Assembly: GCA_043228905.1 (NCBI GenBank)
Contig: JBHGNT010000010.1
Coordinates: 4,526,001-4,590,000, forward strand
Reading direction: 5' to 3'
DNA: 64,000 nucleotides
From: Azolla caroliniana
Lineage: Eukaryota > Polypodiophyta
Shown: piece by piece, positions 22,952-34,147 of the stretch
Layout of the letters: each line of letters begins with the position of its first letter
Numbering within the stretch: position 1 is the stretch's first letter
Program-made: the position numbers and the translations under genes
The notes under the pieces: generated by a model
Databases searched by the model: none
Told to the model about the DNA's origin: nothing
The model's input: only the letters and a program-made list of their open reading frames with translations

Positions 22952-25186
22952 ATAATGTTAAATAAGGAATGACTATATAGGTGAAACTATTAACCTTTGA
23001 TAAGGGTTATTGTGACAATATTTGCATTTGGTTACGTCTATAATTTTTGAATGAACATTAGTATGATGGCTTAGGTTGTATCCATTCATATAGAACTTTA
23101 ATTTAAGTTAGAGTATATTATAAGAAATCTAGTTTTTCTTCGCTAGTAGAATCCAATGCACAAAATCTCAAATGCTTGGGAGTATCCTTTCATTATCTAA
23201 TTCAATAAAGCCAATCTACAATTCATTATATGTTGCTAAAAGAAATTCTATTGAGTTTCAAGCTAAAGTCTTGAACTACTTCAAACCATTTAAAGTAAGT
23301 GTAAAAAGCTTTATGATTTAGGCTAGATTGTGTGTTATCTTTGTCATATTCTTATGCTTATTAAAGAGTTCGTTAATAGACGTTTTGCTACTATAATAGT
23401 GACAGTATTTGTGATAGAATATTATTGATAAGAATTCATTAGTGGAGAAGTTTTCATAGATGCATGAGATGGGTATGGAAATGAGTGGAATGCTTACAGC
23501 ATGCTTCAAGAGGTGATTTCGTAACCCAACAATGAGTTTTTTATTTTATTTATCGATCTTGAAACCTCTACTAAGCTCATTTTAGTGTATTCCGATGTAA
23601 TAGCATGCTTAACTCACCATGAATTTGATTTTTTATAAGTGGAATTTTCCTATCTTTGAGAACATGCTCTTTCTATGAAGGCGATTTTTTGAGCAAAGAC
23701 GGCATATATGTTGGTGTACTAGGCGAAGCCCTAGCATGCTAGTTAACTCTTGAGTTGTTAACTAGAGACTTAAGAGGTGAACTTGAAGCTTGTTTTATGT
23801 ATGTGTTTGCCTTTTTTCACGTGTTGACTTTGTATTTTCTTTTTGGATATTTTTTCTCTTTTACTTCTCTTTTCTATTTATGTATGTGTTTCTCTTTAAT
23901 CATTGATGAACGAGTCAAGTTTAACACTAATCTCTAGCATATTCTTTTAACCTTGTTGTTCTTGTTAATATAATTAAATTCTCCTCTTCTTTTCTATCAT
24001 TGGATCTTTTTCTTGGTTATGGCCTTGACAATTACTATTGGACAAGCTTCATCAAAGGACTCATACATTAATGAACCTACTCATTGATTTGTTGTCTAAC
24101 ATTTTGTCTTAGGTTCACATTTGGTTGTCAAAGCTTTTGGTACATTAGATGTAGTCTCATACCATTTCTTTATCTCTTGCATGAGTGAGAATAATTGATC
24201 AATCGGATTCCACTTACTACCTTGACTAGTGAAGTTATTTAAGAACTCCTATTGATATACAAAAAATCATTTAATGTCTCTTGGGCGAAGGTGCATAATC
24301 AAAATTTTGGGCTTGGTCATCAAGGGTGAACACGAAGGCAATCATCATTGTCATATTTGTAATGGGTTCGTAAGCCCATATGATTTGTTCCACTACAAAT
24401 ATTGTTATTTCAACGTTCCACTACAAATATTGTTATTTCACCAATCATGGTGGTCAAACCCCATCCCTTGAAATATTGGCTAAACAAAACTTCTATCTCT
24501 TTCTCGACAATCTCGAGTTCTTCAAGGATGTCTAATGATCTTTGCTTCACGGTGTGGGCATCGTGTGTCGAATTATTATGTAATGGTATGTGTGTGAACA
24601 TGGTGTTTGAGTGTTGGATTTTGTTTAGGTCCATTTATGATTCAACTACAATTGTTAACTAACCTCCATAAGCCTTATTTTTCTCATTTTTCGTTTCACC
24701 AAATTGATTATAGTGTAGGTTTAAATTTGAGCATGCTAGTCCATGGTGCTTTCCCCAGTGACATCATGGTAGATTATCCAAAGGTAGAAATTACAAGGAA
24801 AGGTCAACTTGAAAGGATTTTGCAAAATGCCCTCACAAAATGTGTTTCACTTATGGAAAAAGGTGCCCCGATTTACAATGGTAGCTCAAGAGCCTCAATG
24901 GCAATATCGACTTCCATGGACTCTTTGAATATCAACAAATGTAAACATCCTCGTATTTTATATCATTGTATAAAGAAAGTTGTAACCTTCTTGGTAGCTA
25001 GGTTCAAGTTGTAGCCTTCAGGCGTTTTCTTCTTAATACTATTGAAGAAAATCTTTAATAAATAAAAAAAATGTGTTCCACAAATATATTTCCATAAATG
25101 GTTTGCAAAACGTTTTCTTGTAAAGCCCCCCATGCAATTCTTTTGGAACAAAACATTTGTGTAAACCATTCACGCATTTTGTTTAC
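22952..25186. other. spacer without recognisable gene
   Basis: AT-rich with short frames. A 135-codon plus frame at 24607-25014 matches nothing I know and looks like decayed sequence. Confidence 0.5.
24387..24442. repeat. 28-bp tandem duplication
   Basis: Two adjacent units starting GTTCCACTACAAATATTGTT at 24387 and 24415, almost identical. Confidence 0.85.
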
Positions 25187-27146
25187 ATATGTTTCCTCGG
25201 GATCGAAGTGATCCGTACCCCCGAAGGCATATTGATCAGCCAACGCCATTATGTGTTGAGTATGCTCTTCAAATTCGGGATGGCCGACTGTAAGTCCGTC
25301 TCGACTCCTCTGGATAGAACTGTCAAGCTTCGCACCAATTCCGGAAAGGTATGTGACCCGACGATGTTCCGAAAAATTGTCAAAAGCCTTATCTACTTGA
25401 CAATCACCCGACCCGATCTCAGTTACCTAGTCGGGGTGATCAGTCAGTTCATGGCGCGACCTACCGAGGAGCACCTTCAGTGTGCGCAACGTGTACTGCG
25501 ATACGTTGTCGTGAAGAAAACCGTCCCTTAGCGCAATCGGTGCATAGCGCGCGTGAACCGGCTCTTCACGCGTGCGCGCCCTTAATGTATATAATAGGGG
25601 ATTAGGTACATAGGTATATCCTGGGTAGCTAGATTCGGTAGGTAGGAAGTAAATGAGGGAGACGGCTCCCTTCTGGATGCTATAAAGAAAAGGGAGACGC
25701 AGAGGAGAAGGGGATCGCGCGTTAAGGAGGACGAAGTGTTGTCGGACTGTAACCGAACGCTTCTCCTCTGTTTGTTCTCTATCACTCTTCTCTGCAGGTT
25801 TTCGGGAGGCTCGCGCTGCTTCGAGGAACGCTCGTGTGCTTCCGGCAGCACCTCCATCCTATCCCTTTTCGTGCACAGACGAACAGGCATCAACATCTGT
25901 TCGCCGGCCTAGTCGGTTGTAACCGCTCGCGCGCTCTGTTGTGTATTTGTTATTCGTTAATATACAAACTTTCGTGTCTCTCTGTCTCTGTGTCCATTCG
26001 CGTTCTCTGCGTTGACGGGCCGTGTCCCTGTGTTTCTTTGCTCATACGTAACCGGTCGTCTCTCTCTCTTTCTCTTTCCCCTCCTATCACCTGCTCTTCG
26101 GTTTAAGACCCCGGTGGTCCCGCCTCGTTTTCTCCATGCACGCGCGTAGCAACGCGACAACGTAAGCGGCACTAAGGATCGGGGACTGCTATATCAGACC
26201 GGTACAGCCTCGCAGTTGGTCGGCTACACCGATGTTGATTGGGCCGGCAACGCCGCCGATCGCCGATCCACGTCCGGATACACGTTCTCTCTTGGGAGTG
26301 CCGCGGTAGCGTGGTGCAATAAGAAGCAGCCAACAGTTGCACTGTCGAGCACCGAAGCCGAGTACCGAGGAGCGGCTGTCGCGACTTAAGGATCTGCAGG
26401 TAGAGGTGTTCGATCCAACAACGATCTATTGCGACAACCTCAACAACATCTAGCTCGCGAAGAACCCCGTTTTCCACGCACGGACCAAGCACATTAAGGT
26501 GCACTACCATTTCGTCCGTGAGCATGTCCTTTCTAGTGAAGTCGAACTTCAGCATGTTCCGACGGATCGGCAGACCGCCGACATCTTCACCAAACCTCTT
26601 GGACGGAACAAGTTGTGGCAATTCTCGGGTGCGCTTGGGTTGCGTCACCTTGACGTGCCGAACTTGAGGGTGAGAGATGTCCCGAATGACCACGAAAGGG
26701 GGAGAGAAGACCGTGACGCCGAGTCCGATGTCGAATTCGATTTCGGATCGGCTAAAGAAGCCGAGGGCGGACCCGCGGAAGAGCCGAAGCCAACCAAGTG
26801 TGGGCGAGACGAAGCCATTAAGGGAGAGAAGACCGAAGACGAGTTGGAGACAGCCAACTCGGACGAGAGCGAAAACCGATCGGAGGGAGCCGAGTCGGTT
26901 CGGATGTTTGATTCGGATACGTTGAATCAACCAAGGGCCAAGCGGAAAAGAAGGTAACAGGAGAAACGCCAACACCGCGACAACAAGGGAGCTGTGAAGG
27001 GTCGTGGGAGCAGACAAGTCGACCAGAAGGGTCAAAGCGCGCGGAGTCGAACAGGCCGAGGAGCGTAAGCGAGGCATGGAGCCAGGAGAAGCCGGAACGT
27101 AGATTCGGTGGAGCAAGCGGAACCTCAAGTTGAGCTTGAGGGGGAG
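25187..27146 (+). pseudogene. Copia element C3: RT end and RNase H, 5'-truncated
   Basis: The plus strand begins at FLGIEVIRTPEGI and runs through CKSVSTPLDR and ITRPDLSYLVGVISQF to QRVLRYV. It is then interrupted by a solo LTR at 25507-26159 and resumes SGTKDRGLLYQTG, VGYTDVDWAGNAADRRSTSG and ALSSTEAEYRGA. The two halves join exactly when one copy of the ACGT duplication is removed. Frameshifts follow in RNase H, and a charged non-pol tail runs up to the LTR. Everything upstream of the RT C-terminus is missing. Confidence 0.9.
25507..26159 (+). mobile_element. solo LTR of the CGACA Gypsy family (653 bp)
   Basis: It begins TGTCGTGAAGAAAACCGTCC and ends CAACGCGACA, matching the start of the E1/E2 LTRs and the end of the E3 LTR in reverse orientation. 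A 4-bp target duplication ACGT lies at 25503-25506 and 26160-26163. A TATATAA box is at 25588-25594. It interrupts the Copia C3 reverse transcriptase. No internal sequence remains, as expected after LTR-LTR recombination. Confidence 0.92.
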
Positions 27147-27545
27147 TGTTGAGAGACAAGCTCAACATTTGTGCGTAATATGATGCGTAACCAGTGCGTA
27201 GATTGGGTGCGTAAAATCGGTACGCATAACATGGTCGTAGCGGTGCGTAAACCGCGAGGCCATTTGAAAGTTATTCCTCGTAAGGAATAGTTTTGGGAGT
27301 AAGTGTCGAGGCTCATTTATGAGCAGTCAAGCACTGCCAGCACTTGTGTCAGCCCATTGTTAGGGCTTGTATAAAAGGTGCTCACTAAGCACGATGTATG
27401 TACAGAGTTAGCATTTTTTAATTGAGTTCTCTGTGTTCTCTCTCTATCTCTCCCGCGTACTGTGTATACTCAAGCTCTCCATTAAACCTGCGTATTTTCT
27501 CTATGTTCGTTTTTCTATTGCCTTTGCACATAATCTTTCACAATC
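27147..27545 (+). repeat. 3' LTR of Copia C3
   Basis: It starts TGTTGAGAGACAAGCTCAAC directly after the polypurine tract TTGAGGGGGAG (27136-27146) and has a GTATAAAAGG TATA box near 27370. The right end is uncertain (27530-27600), where Gypsy element G RNase H sequence begins. Confidence 0.75.
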
Positions 27546-28771
27546 CTATCGCAACCAGGCGAGGATGGGCAGTCCCATCCAGTCGCGTATCACTCGAGAA
27601 AATTTAATGTTGCGGAGATAAACTATGAGGTGCATGACAAGGAGTTACTAGACGTGGTTGACTCTTTCGAGCAATGGTGACATTTCTTAGAAAGATCGCC
27701 TCATCAGATCATCATTTATAGCGATCACAAAAATCTTACATATTTTTGAACAGCTCAAGTGTTAGATAGGCGACAAGCTCGGTGGGCCCAATTTCTAACT
27801 AATTTCGATTTCAAGATCATTTTTCGCCCTGGAAAACAATAAGGGAAAGCAAATGCTTTGTCTCGTCGTTCATATTTGGCACTTCGACCTAGAGATCCGG
27901 CCTTAGACTATCAAAAGTAGATTCTCCTCGGACCATCAAAGCTACAGACAACAACAGTTTATGCCACGCCACTTGATTCAAGCCTTCTTGATACTATTTG
28001 GCAACAATTTCACTCTGACGATTTAACTGAGGATGTCTTAGCCCACATTGGTTCAAGCCATGCATCTTGCTCCACATTGCAAGGGTCATCTAAACACTAT
28101 CAGGATTGCACGTGCCAAGATGACCTACTCTTCTACAAGAATCTCCTTTATGTCCTTGACGGATCACCTCGAGTTCAAGTGTTAGAACATTGTCATGATG
28201 CCCTATGGCTGGACATTTTGGTATTGCCAAGACCGTTGAGTTAGTCAAGTGTTCGTTTTCGTGGCCTCACTTACAAAAATTTGTCGAAGATTACGTTCAC
28301 ACATGTGACATTGTTGTCGCGCCAAAATACCCAGGCATCATCCTTATGGCTTGCTACAACCATTACCGCCTCCTAACAAGCCATGGCAATCTATTTCTAT
28401 GGATTTCATTACGGATTTGCCACCTTCCAGAGGCTTTGATACTATTTTAACAATAGTGGATCGATTTACCAAGATGGCGCATTTTTTGCCATATGTAAAG
28501 AGCACCAATAGTCAAGAAACCGCAAATTTCATTATGTGTGAAGTGTTTGCCATTATGGTCTTCCAAACGATATAATTAGCAATCGTGGTTCTCAATTTAT
28601 CTCTCACTTTTGGAAGCACATATGGGCAGGCCTCAAAATCTCTGCAAACTCTCTTCGGGTTATCATCCACAAATTGACAGACAAACAGAGTGCACAAATA
28701 CGCTCGAACAGTATCTTCGATGCTTCATCAGTTATTAACAAGATGATTAAAGTTTTCATACAACAACACGG
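27546..28771 (+). pseudogene. Gypsy element G: RNase H and integrase, first part
   Basis: Plus-strand remnants include RNase H ([17 protein letters not shown] then IIYSDHKNLTYF), the connection ending ANALSRR, an integrase HHCC region and a core with [14 protein letters not shown] then [20 protein letters not shown]. Stops and frameshifts are common. The upstream gag, protease and polymerase are absent because Copia C3 abuts here. At 28771 the element is split by the CGACA-family block and resumes at 46924. Confidence 0.88.
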
Positions 28772-29405
28772 TGTCGAGGTTTTCCTCGCGGATGAGTGGA
28801 ATGAGGCGGGACCTCGGGGGTCTTGTACCAAAGAGCAAGAGAGAAAGGAGAAGATGCCCACTACGTGCGAGAGTAGATCCACAGGGACACGACCCTTCGA
28901 CGCAAAGACGCAAGTGGGACAGCGACACAGAAAGACACGAATGTATGTATGTATTAACGAAGACAAACAACAAGAACACGAAGACAACAAAACACGAAGT
29001 CGGTTACAACCGAATAGGCCGGCGAACAGATGCCGATACCTGCTCGTAAACGCACAGAGAGGAAGGAGTAGGTTGGAGGTGCTGCCGGAAGCACTCGGGC
29101 ATTCCTCAGAGCAGCGCGAGCCTCCCGAAACCTGCACAGAAGGAAGCTATGGCGTTCGCGAACCAGTGAGAGAGAGAGAGAGAAGCCTTCGCCCGCAAAC
29201 CGACAACACTTCGTCCTCGACTCTCCGCGATCCTTCGCCCCTCCTCGTCGCCCTCCTTTTATAGGTAAGGAAGGAGCCGTTTCCCTACCTACCGAATCTA
29301 CCTGCCTAGGATCTTCTATGTACAACAAGAGGCGCATGTGCACGAAGAGCCGGTTCCTATGCTCCGGTGCACCGATTCCGCTTGTGGACGGTTTTCTTCA
29401 CGACA
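28772..29405 (-). repeat. 3' LTR of E1
   Basis: 634 bp, TGTCGAGG...CACGACA on the plus strand. The minus-strand TATAAAA box is at plus 29257-29263. The adjacent polypurine tract AGGTGGGGGCGGA (minus) is at 29406-29418. Confidence 0.93.
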
Positions 29406-32400
29406 TCCGCCCCCACCTAACCGCGGATCCACCGGCATGCGCCAAATTGTGTTGGGACGGAGAAAACCGGTTGCCCACGAGGAGATCGTACGTTCCATCG
29501 GCATGATCGGCATGTGCCCAAACATGAGCTTTGCCGGCATGAATTCGGTTACCGAACTGTGCGTAGTTCGGTCAGCCCACAACACGTAAGGCAGCAGTCG
29601 CGGCCAGTTTCCGACTTGACCTCCGCATGCCCGAACTAACGCCTTGACGATCGGTCCGTGTCCGCGCTCCACCTTTCCATTCGCCTCCGGATTGTACGCA
29701 GTGGTAAGCGAGAGCTTGACTCCTACCCGGTCGAACAGCTCCTCGGCCTCTTCGGCGTCCAACTCCCCGCGATCAGCCACGATCTTCCCGACGCACCCGT
29801 ACCGGCATATCACGTCCTCAATCAGGAACCGACATACGGCCGCAGTCGTTTTGTTCTGAAGGGCTCAGCCTTCCACCTAGTTCCTCAGATCTTCCCGAGC
29901 CAGGACCAGATACCGCATCTGTCCTACTCCCATCGGCATCGTCACCAGATCTACCATCCATTTGAAGTGGATGGTCGGAGGGTACGTAGGGTGAAGCTCG
30001 TCCCGATGTCGGACTACGGAGTGCATCTGGCAGCTCTCGCAAGTTGTCACGAACCGATGCACGTCCCGGTACAGTCCCGGCCACCAGTACTTCCCCTTTA
30101 TCTTCTCGAACGTGGCCCACGTTCCACGGTGTCCAGCCCAAGGGCTGTCGTAGTAGGCCGTCAACAGCTCCTCCTGTTCTCCCTTCATCGCCACCACCCG
30201 GAGCGGGACGCCGTTCCTCTTCTTCGGGTGCTTCCATAAGTATCCGTCCCGGAGAAAGCATCGGTAAGCTTTCTTCCGGATCCGGTTGGCCTCGTCCTTC
30301 GTCCATGACGCATCCGGCGTCATTGTCCTCAGAAACCCACCGATCTGCAGCCACTCGCCGTCTTACTTGCTCTCGTCGAAGCCGTTAAGTGCCGGAGTGC
30401 TTGCCCCATCGGTCGTCACGTACGCCGCCTCGAAGAAGTCCACGCCGACTTCTTCGTCCTCCGAAACCATGCCGCCCTCGTCATCAAACCTCGCCCTCGA
30501 AAGCATGTCGGCCATGGCGTTGTCTTTTCCGGAAATGTGTCGTATTTCCAGGTCCAGGGACTTGATGTACGCTATCCACCTGAGCATAGCCAGGTCCGGT
30601 GTCGCGCATCCGGAAACCATGCCGAGAATCGGCAGGCAATCCGTCTTGATAACCACTTCTGTCCCGATCAGGTAGTCTTTGTCGGCCTTTACTGCCGAAA
30701 CGATACCCCAGAGTTCGCGTTTAACCTGGGCGTACCCTCGCTGTCGTTCACTGAGGACCTTAGCGCCGAATCGGATCGGGAACCGGGTGCCGTCCCCGTC
30801 TTCTTGGTTGACGACCCATCCGATCCCGGTCGGACTCGTATCCACCATTATGTATACCGGGGTACCCTTCTCGTAGACAGCCTTCCGGAGCGCCGAGGCT
30901 GCCGCAAGAGCTTCCTTCAGCTTCCGGACCGACTCCGTGTGCTCGTCTCGCCACTCGAATTTTCGCCCTTTCTTCAGCAACCCGTATAGCGGCTCCGCAA
31001 CGTGGGCGTAATGAGGGATCCATATGTGGTAGAACGCACATGCCCCCAGGAACCTCCGAACTTACGTAACCGAGCTACAATCGGTCTTCATCGCGGAGAT
31101 GGCTTCTACCTTTGCCGGAGACGGCTTCCGGCCATAAGGTCCACATAGGTGTCCGACCACCAGGATTTCTGATTGCCCGAAGGCCGATTTCTCCCCGGAG
31201 AAGGTGAGCCTCGCATCCTCTAGCCTTTGTAGCACCTTCTCGCAGTCGTCGATGTGTGTCGCCACGAATCGCCGGCATCCGTCCGGCCCGACTGTCTCGT
31301 CCTTCTCCTCCATCGGGCACCCCTTGATCGGGATGTCGTCTACAAACGGCATGGTGATGTCTGGGATGCAATCCCTTAGTACCTTGTTCATTGCATTCAC
31401 CATGTGGGCCACCGTGTTGGTCCCTCCTTGTGGCAGGGTACACATTCGCACTAGGCTGAGGGGAGTTCGCATCGTCGTAATATCTCTGCTCTCCACGGCT
31501 AGCTGGAACTGGTCGTACCCCGAGTACAGATCACCGACCGAGTAAATTGACCTTCCGGCGAAGGCCTCCGCGAACTCGTCTATGGTCGGTCCGATTCCTG
31601 TGTTCCGAATGGTCACTCTGTTGACCGGCTGCAGGTCTTGAATGAAGCGCATCGTTCCGTTTTTCTTTGGTACGGTAAACCATCGGTTCGAGTATGGGGC
31701 ACTCGACGGTTCGAGAATGCCCATATCTACTTTCTGCCTCAATAGCTCCATCAACTTCGGGATGTGAGCTCTTGGTACCGGAATCGGCTTGAGATTCCAC
31801 GGTTCATGCGGTACCGTGAATATCACCATCGGCTCCACGATCGTCGGGTCTACGCACCTGATCTCTTCCGGTGAGAATGCGAAGGCTTTCCCGTGCCTTC
31901 CGAGCATTCTCTGAAACCGGTCTTCCTCCGCCGGCAGTAGGAACCCGCCCCCACCGATCTTGAGCTCCCGGAGCGTCCTATCGGTGAAGGTGTGTCCTAT
32001 GCAGGCCGGATCTCGTAAACTGGGGTCCGACGCCACCCCTCTGATTCGGGACTCGCTGCCCTCCGGTAAGGGTGCCGCGACCGGCCTTACCTTCCGGTCC
32101 ACAGTCTTGTACTTCGTGCTAACTCGGGCCATCCGATCCGACTCGAGCCCTTGACTGAAGTCCGCGATGACTTCGTACATCTCTTCGGAACATACCGGTA
32201 TCGTCCGGTCTTCGTTAAGGTCTTCTCCGACTACCTTCCTCAGCATTCCCAAGGTGTCGTCGAAGGAGACCGCCTCCACGGCTCCGCTGATTTCCTCGTC
32301 CGGGCCGAGAACTCCGCACGCTCGAAGTCCCTCCTCCGCCCTTGCCCTTTCTCGGCCAACGATGCCGACTATCATACATCCTCCGTCGTCCGAGAAGCAA

Positions 32401-32534
32401 AATTTCCTGCCTATTGTACAAGGTTTCTTCGGTTTCGGTTCTATTGTACAACATGGGGTCTTTCCCGAGTGTCCAGACTGTCTCGGCCCCACGCCTTGGC
32501 AGCCCTCTCTAAAAATCCTCTCGGTTCTCGCCAC
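29406..32534 (-). pseudogene. E1 reverse transcriptase, RNase H and integrase (broken)
   Basis: The RT frame opens at 32534 in the +1 frame relative to gag-protease. Polymerase motifs are WFTVPKKNGTMRFIQDL, DLYSGYDQFQL and the catalytic MPFVDDIPIKG. RNase H has VDTSPTGIGWVVNQE and ISGKDNAMADMLSRARF. Integrase has a zinc-finger region with CESCQM, then MVDLVTMPMGVG, ADRGELD and GKVERGH. In-frame stops occur at 31062-31064 and 30363-30365, and two more just after AREDLRN near 29870-29882. The last two stops are also in E2. The integrase C-terminus present in E2 is missing here, fusing SSWATG to the polypurine tract region. The motif set differs from common plant lineages. Confidence 0.9.
32509..32517 (-). 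promoter_or_regulatory. candidate +1 programmed frameshift site in E1
   Basis: The gag-protease frame ends GAT TTT TAG. A +1 slip of the Phe codon TTT onto the overlapping TTT bypasses the TAG and enters the RT frame (ATT TTT AGA). The two frames overlap by 26 bases. The same sequence and geometry occur in E2 at 44731-44739. It is a frameshift candidate by analogy with slippery-codon-plus-stop sites; no functional evidence. Confidence 0.5.
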
Positions 32535-33453
32535 CGAGGGATTTGCGGTTCCGCTCGTGGTTCGGCCGCACCGTCAGAAATTGGACCGAATGGCACCCGT
32601 CTTGGCTTTTGACCCTCGCGTAGGCCGACCCGTTGTCCAACACTTTGGTCTCCATCCGCGCCGCCGTGATGTATGGTTCACCTAATATGACCGGGTGCGA
32701 GGACGTCTCCTGTACGAAGAAGTGTTGGTCAATCTCGACGTCGCCGATCTTGACTCGCACGTTCGGGCAGGCCCCATGCAGTTCCTCGGTGGCACGCGTC
32801 GCCGCCCGTATCTTCCACCCGTGCTTGGTGTTGATCGGCCACTTCCCCTTCTTATAGAAGTCCATGGACATCAGCTTTATTTTCGAATCGTGGTCCACCA
32901 GTGCCACCACCGGTTCCTGAACCTCTCCGATCTTTACCGGGGTCTCCGTGGTCGCTCGGGCCCAGTGTGGCCTCCAATAGTGGCTCTCCGCCCACTCATC
33001 TGCCAGCGCCGAGTCGTCGATGTGTGTCGTCCGCACCTCTACCGGTCTTTCCGGATCTGTCTCCGTCGACAGCCTCTTCCGTTTCACCAAGTCTACAATG
33101 GAGTCGTGGAACTCCTTCTTGGCGATCCCTAACACCTCTCGCAATGATAGCTCCACTTTGCTGTCGAGGATCCGTTTTTCTAGGACCTTTCGTAGGTCCG
33201 TAGTCCTTTCTATCTCCGTCCCCAGTCGGTATCCGCCCTGCCTGGGGTTATCTTGCGAGCTGGACCCGTCGGCATCGTTCCGTCGTTGCCCGAATCGGGT
33301 CTCGTATCGTTGTGAGGGCCCGGCCGCTCCGGCTTTCCCCACTCGCTTGTCTTCTACCAGAGCCTCGTAGTTCCGGCAGGCGGCTTCTACGAAGCCCGTC
33401 TTCTCCTCGACCGGATCGCTCCACCCGGTTATTTCCCGGACCCGTCTCTCAGC

Positions 33454-33457
33454 GCGG
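33454..33457. repeat. target-site duplication GCGG of E3 (left copy)
   Basis: GCGG abuts both E3 ends (33454-33457 and 39053-39056). The unoccupied homologous site in E2 (about 45674-45682) reads ACGCGGTCCG with one GCGG, confirming a 4-bp duplication. Confidence 0.92.
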
Positions 33458-34147
33458 TGTCGCGTTGTTACGCGCGTGCGTGGAGAAGGGCGGAACCACG
33501 GGGGTCTCGGACTAAGGAGAAGGGGAGAAGGAATAGGACTTCGGAATGGAGCTTAGCACAAGAAGAGGAAGAATGAACAAGAGGAAGATAGAGGCCAAAC
33601 GCTCAACAAGATATATTAGAAACGAAAACCGATTACAAAATGGCGGCCGCGTAGGTCGCACCGAACGACTATGATAAACCCGAAACCCTAATCCGACGAA
33701 GAAGAAAAGAAACCCTAAACGAAACCCTAACCCTAAAACGAAATGGTATACCTCACTCACACTCAAAAATAAGGCAACCCCCACAATGGTGCTCTTCCTC
33801 TCCCTTTATAGCACAAGGAGAGAAGACCGTTTACAAAAAGGGTGCTACCAAATATCCCCTTTCAATCAATGGGGATATTTCCCTTGATTTTAGGGGAGGT
33901 GGGAAGGATGGGTCTTAACTCCCACCTCTACACGAACTACTATGTACCTATCTCTCTCTCTCTCTCACGTGGATGTGCGCGCAAAAGCACATCACCTTTA
34001 CACTTTACAAATCCTAAGGTGCATTTCTAGCACCATACTTATCACTATCGATAAATAGAAATACAACATGGTGATGTGCAACGTTGCACATCGCGGGTTT
34101 GCTTGCTTCGCTCGGGTTTCCGCCTATGGACGAAAATCTTCACGACA
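33458..34147 (-). repeat. 3' LTR of E3
   Basis: 690 bp, TGTCGCGTTG...CACGACA on the plus strand. Contains several AAACCCTAA-type teloboxes (about 33680-33740) and a TATAAAG box on the minus strand near 33804-33810. The gag frame terminates inside it, at 34124. Confidence 0.93.

Larger units (their letters stand above)
32509..33457 (-). pseudogene. E1 gag C-terminus and aspartic protease
   Basis: An open frame continues from gag sequence near 33457 through a charged spacer (VLEKRILDSKVELSLREVL) into a retropepsin domain. The active site reads VALVDHDSKIKLMS; the E2 copy has VALVDHGSEINLMS, so the Gly of the D-x-G-S motif is lost here and the protease is probably dead. Downstream motifs HPVILGEPYITAARMETK and VQFLTVRPNH match E2. 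The frame ends at TAG 32509. Upstream it is separated from the rest of gag by E3. Confidence 0.85.

Noticed and set aside
26172-27128. A 318-codon minus frame opposite the Copia C3 RNase H
   Set aside because: The plus strand encodes recognisable RNase H motifs across the same bases; the antisense frame has no family resemblance.
28700-28771. A separate gene starting at 28674 (196 codons)
   Set aside because: It crosses the boundary from Gypsy G integrase into the E1 LTR and is a chance fusion frame.
33700-33740. Interstitial telomere tract in the E3 LTR
   Set aside because: Only a few AAACCCTAA units with spacers; they are part of a conserved LTR and present in both LTR copies, so they are not telomere remnants.
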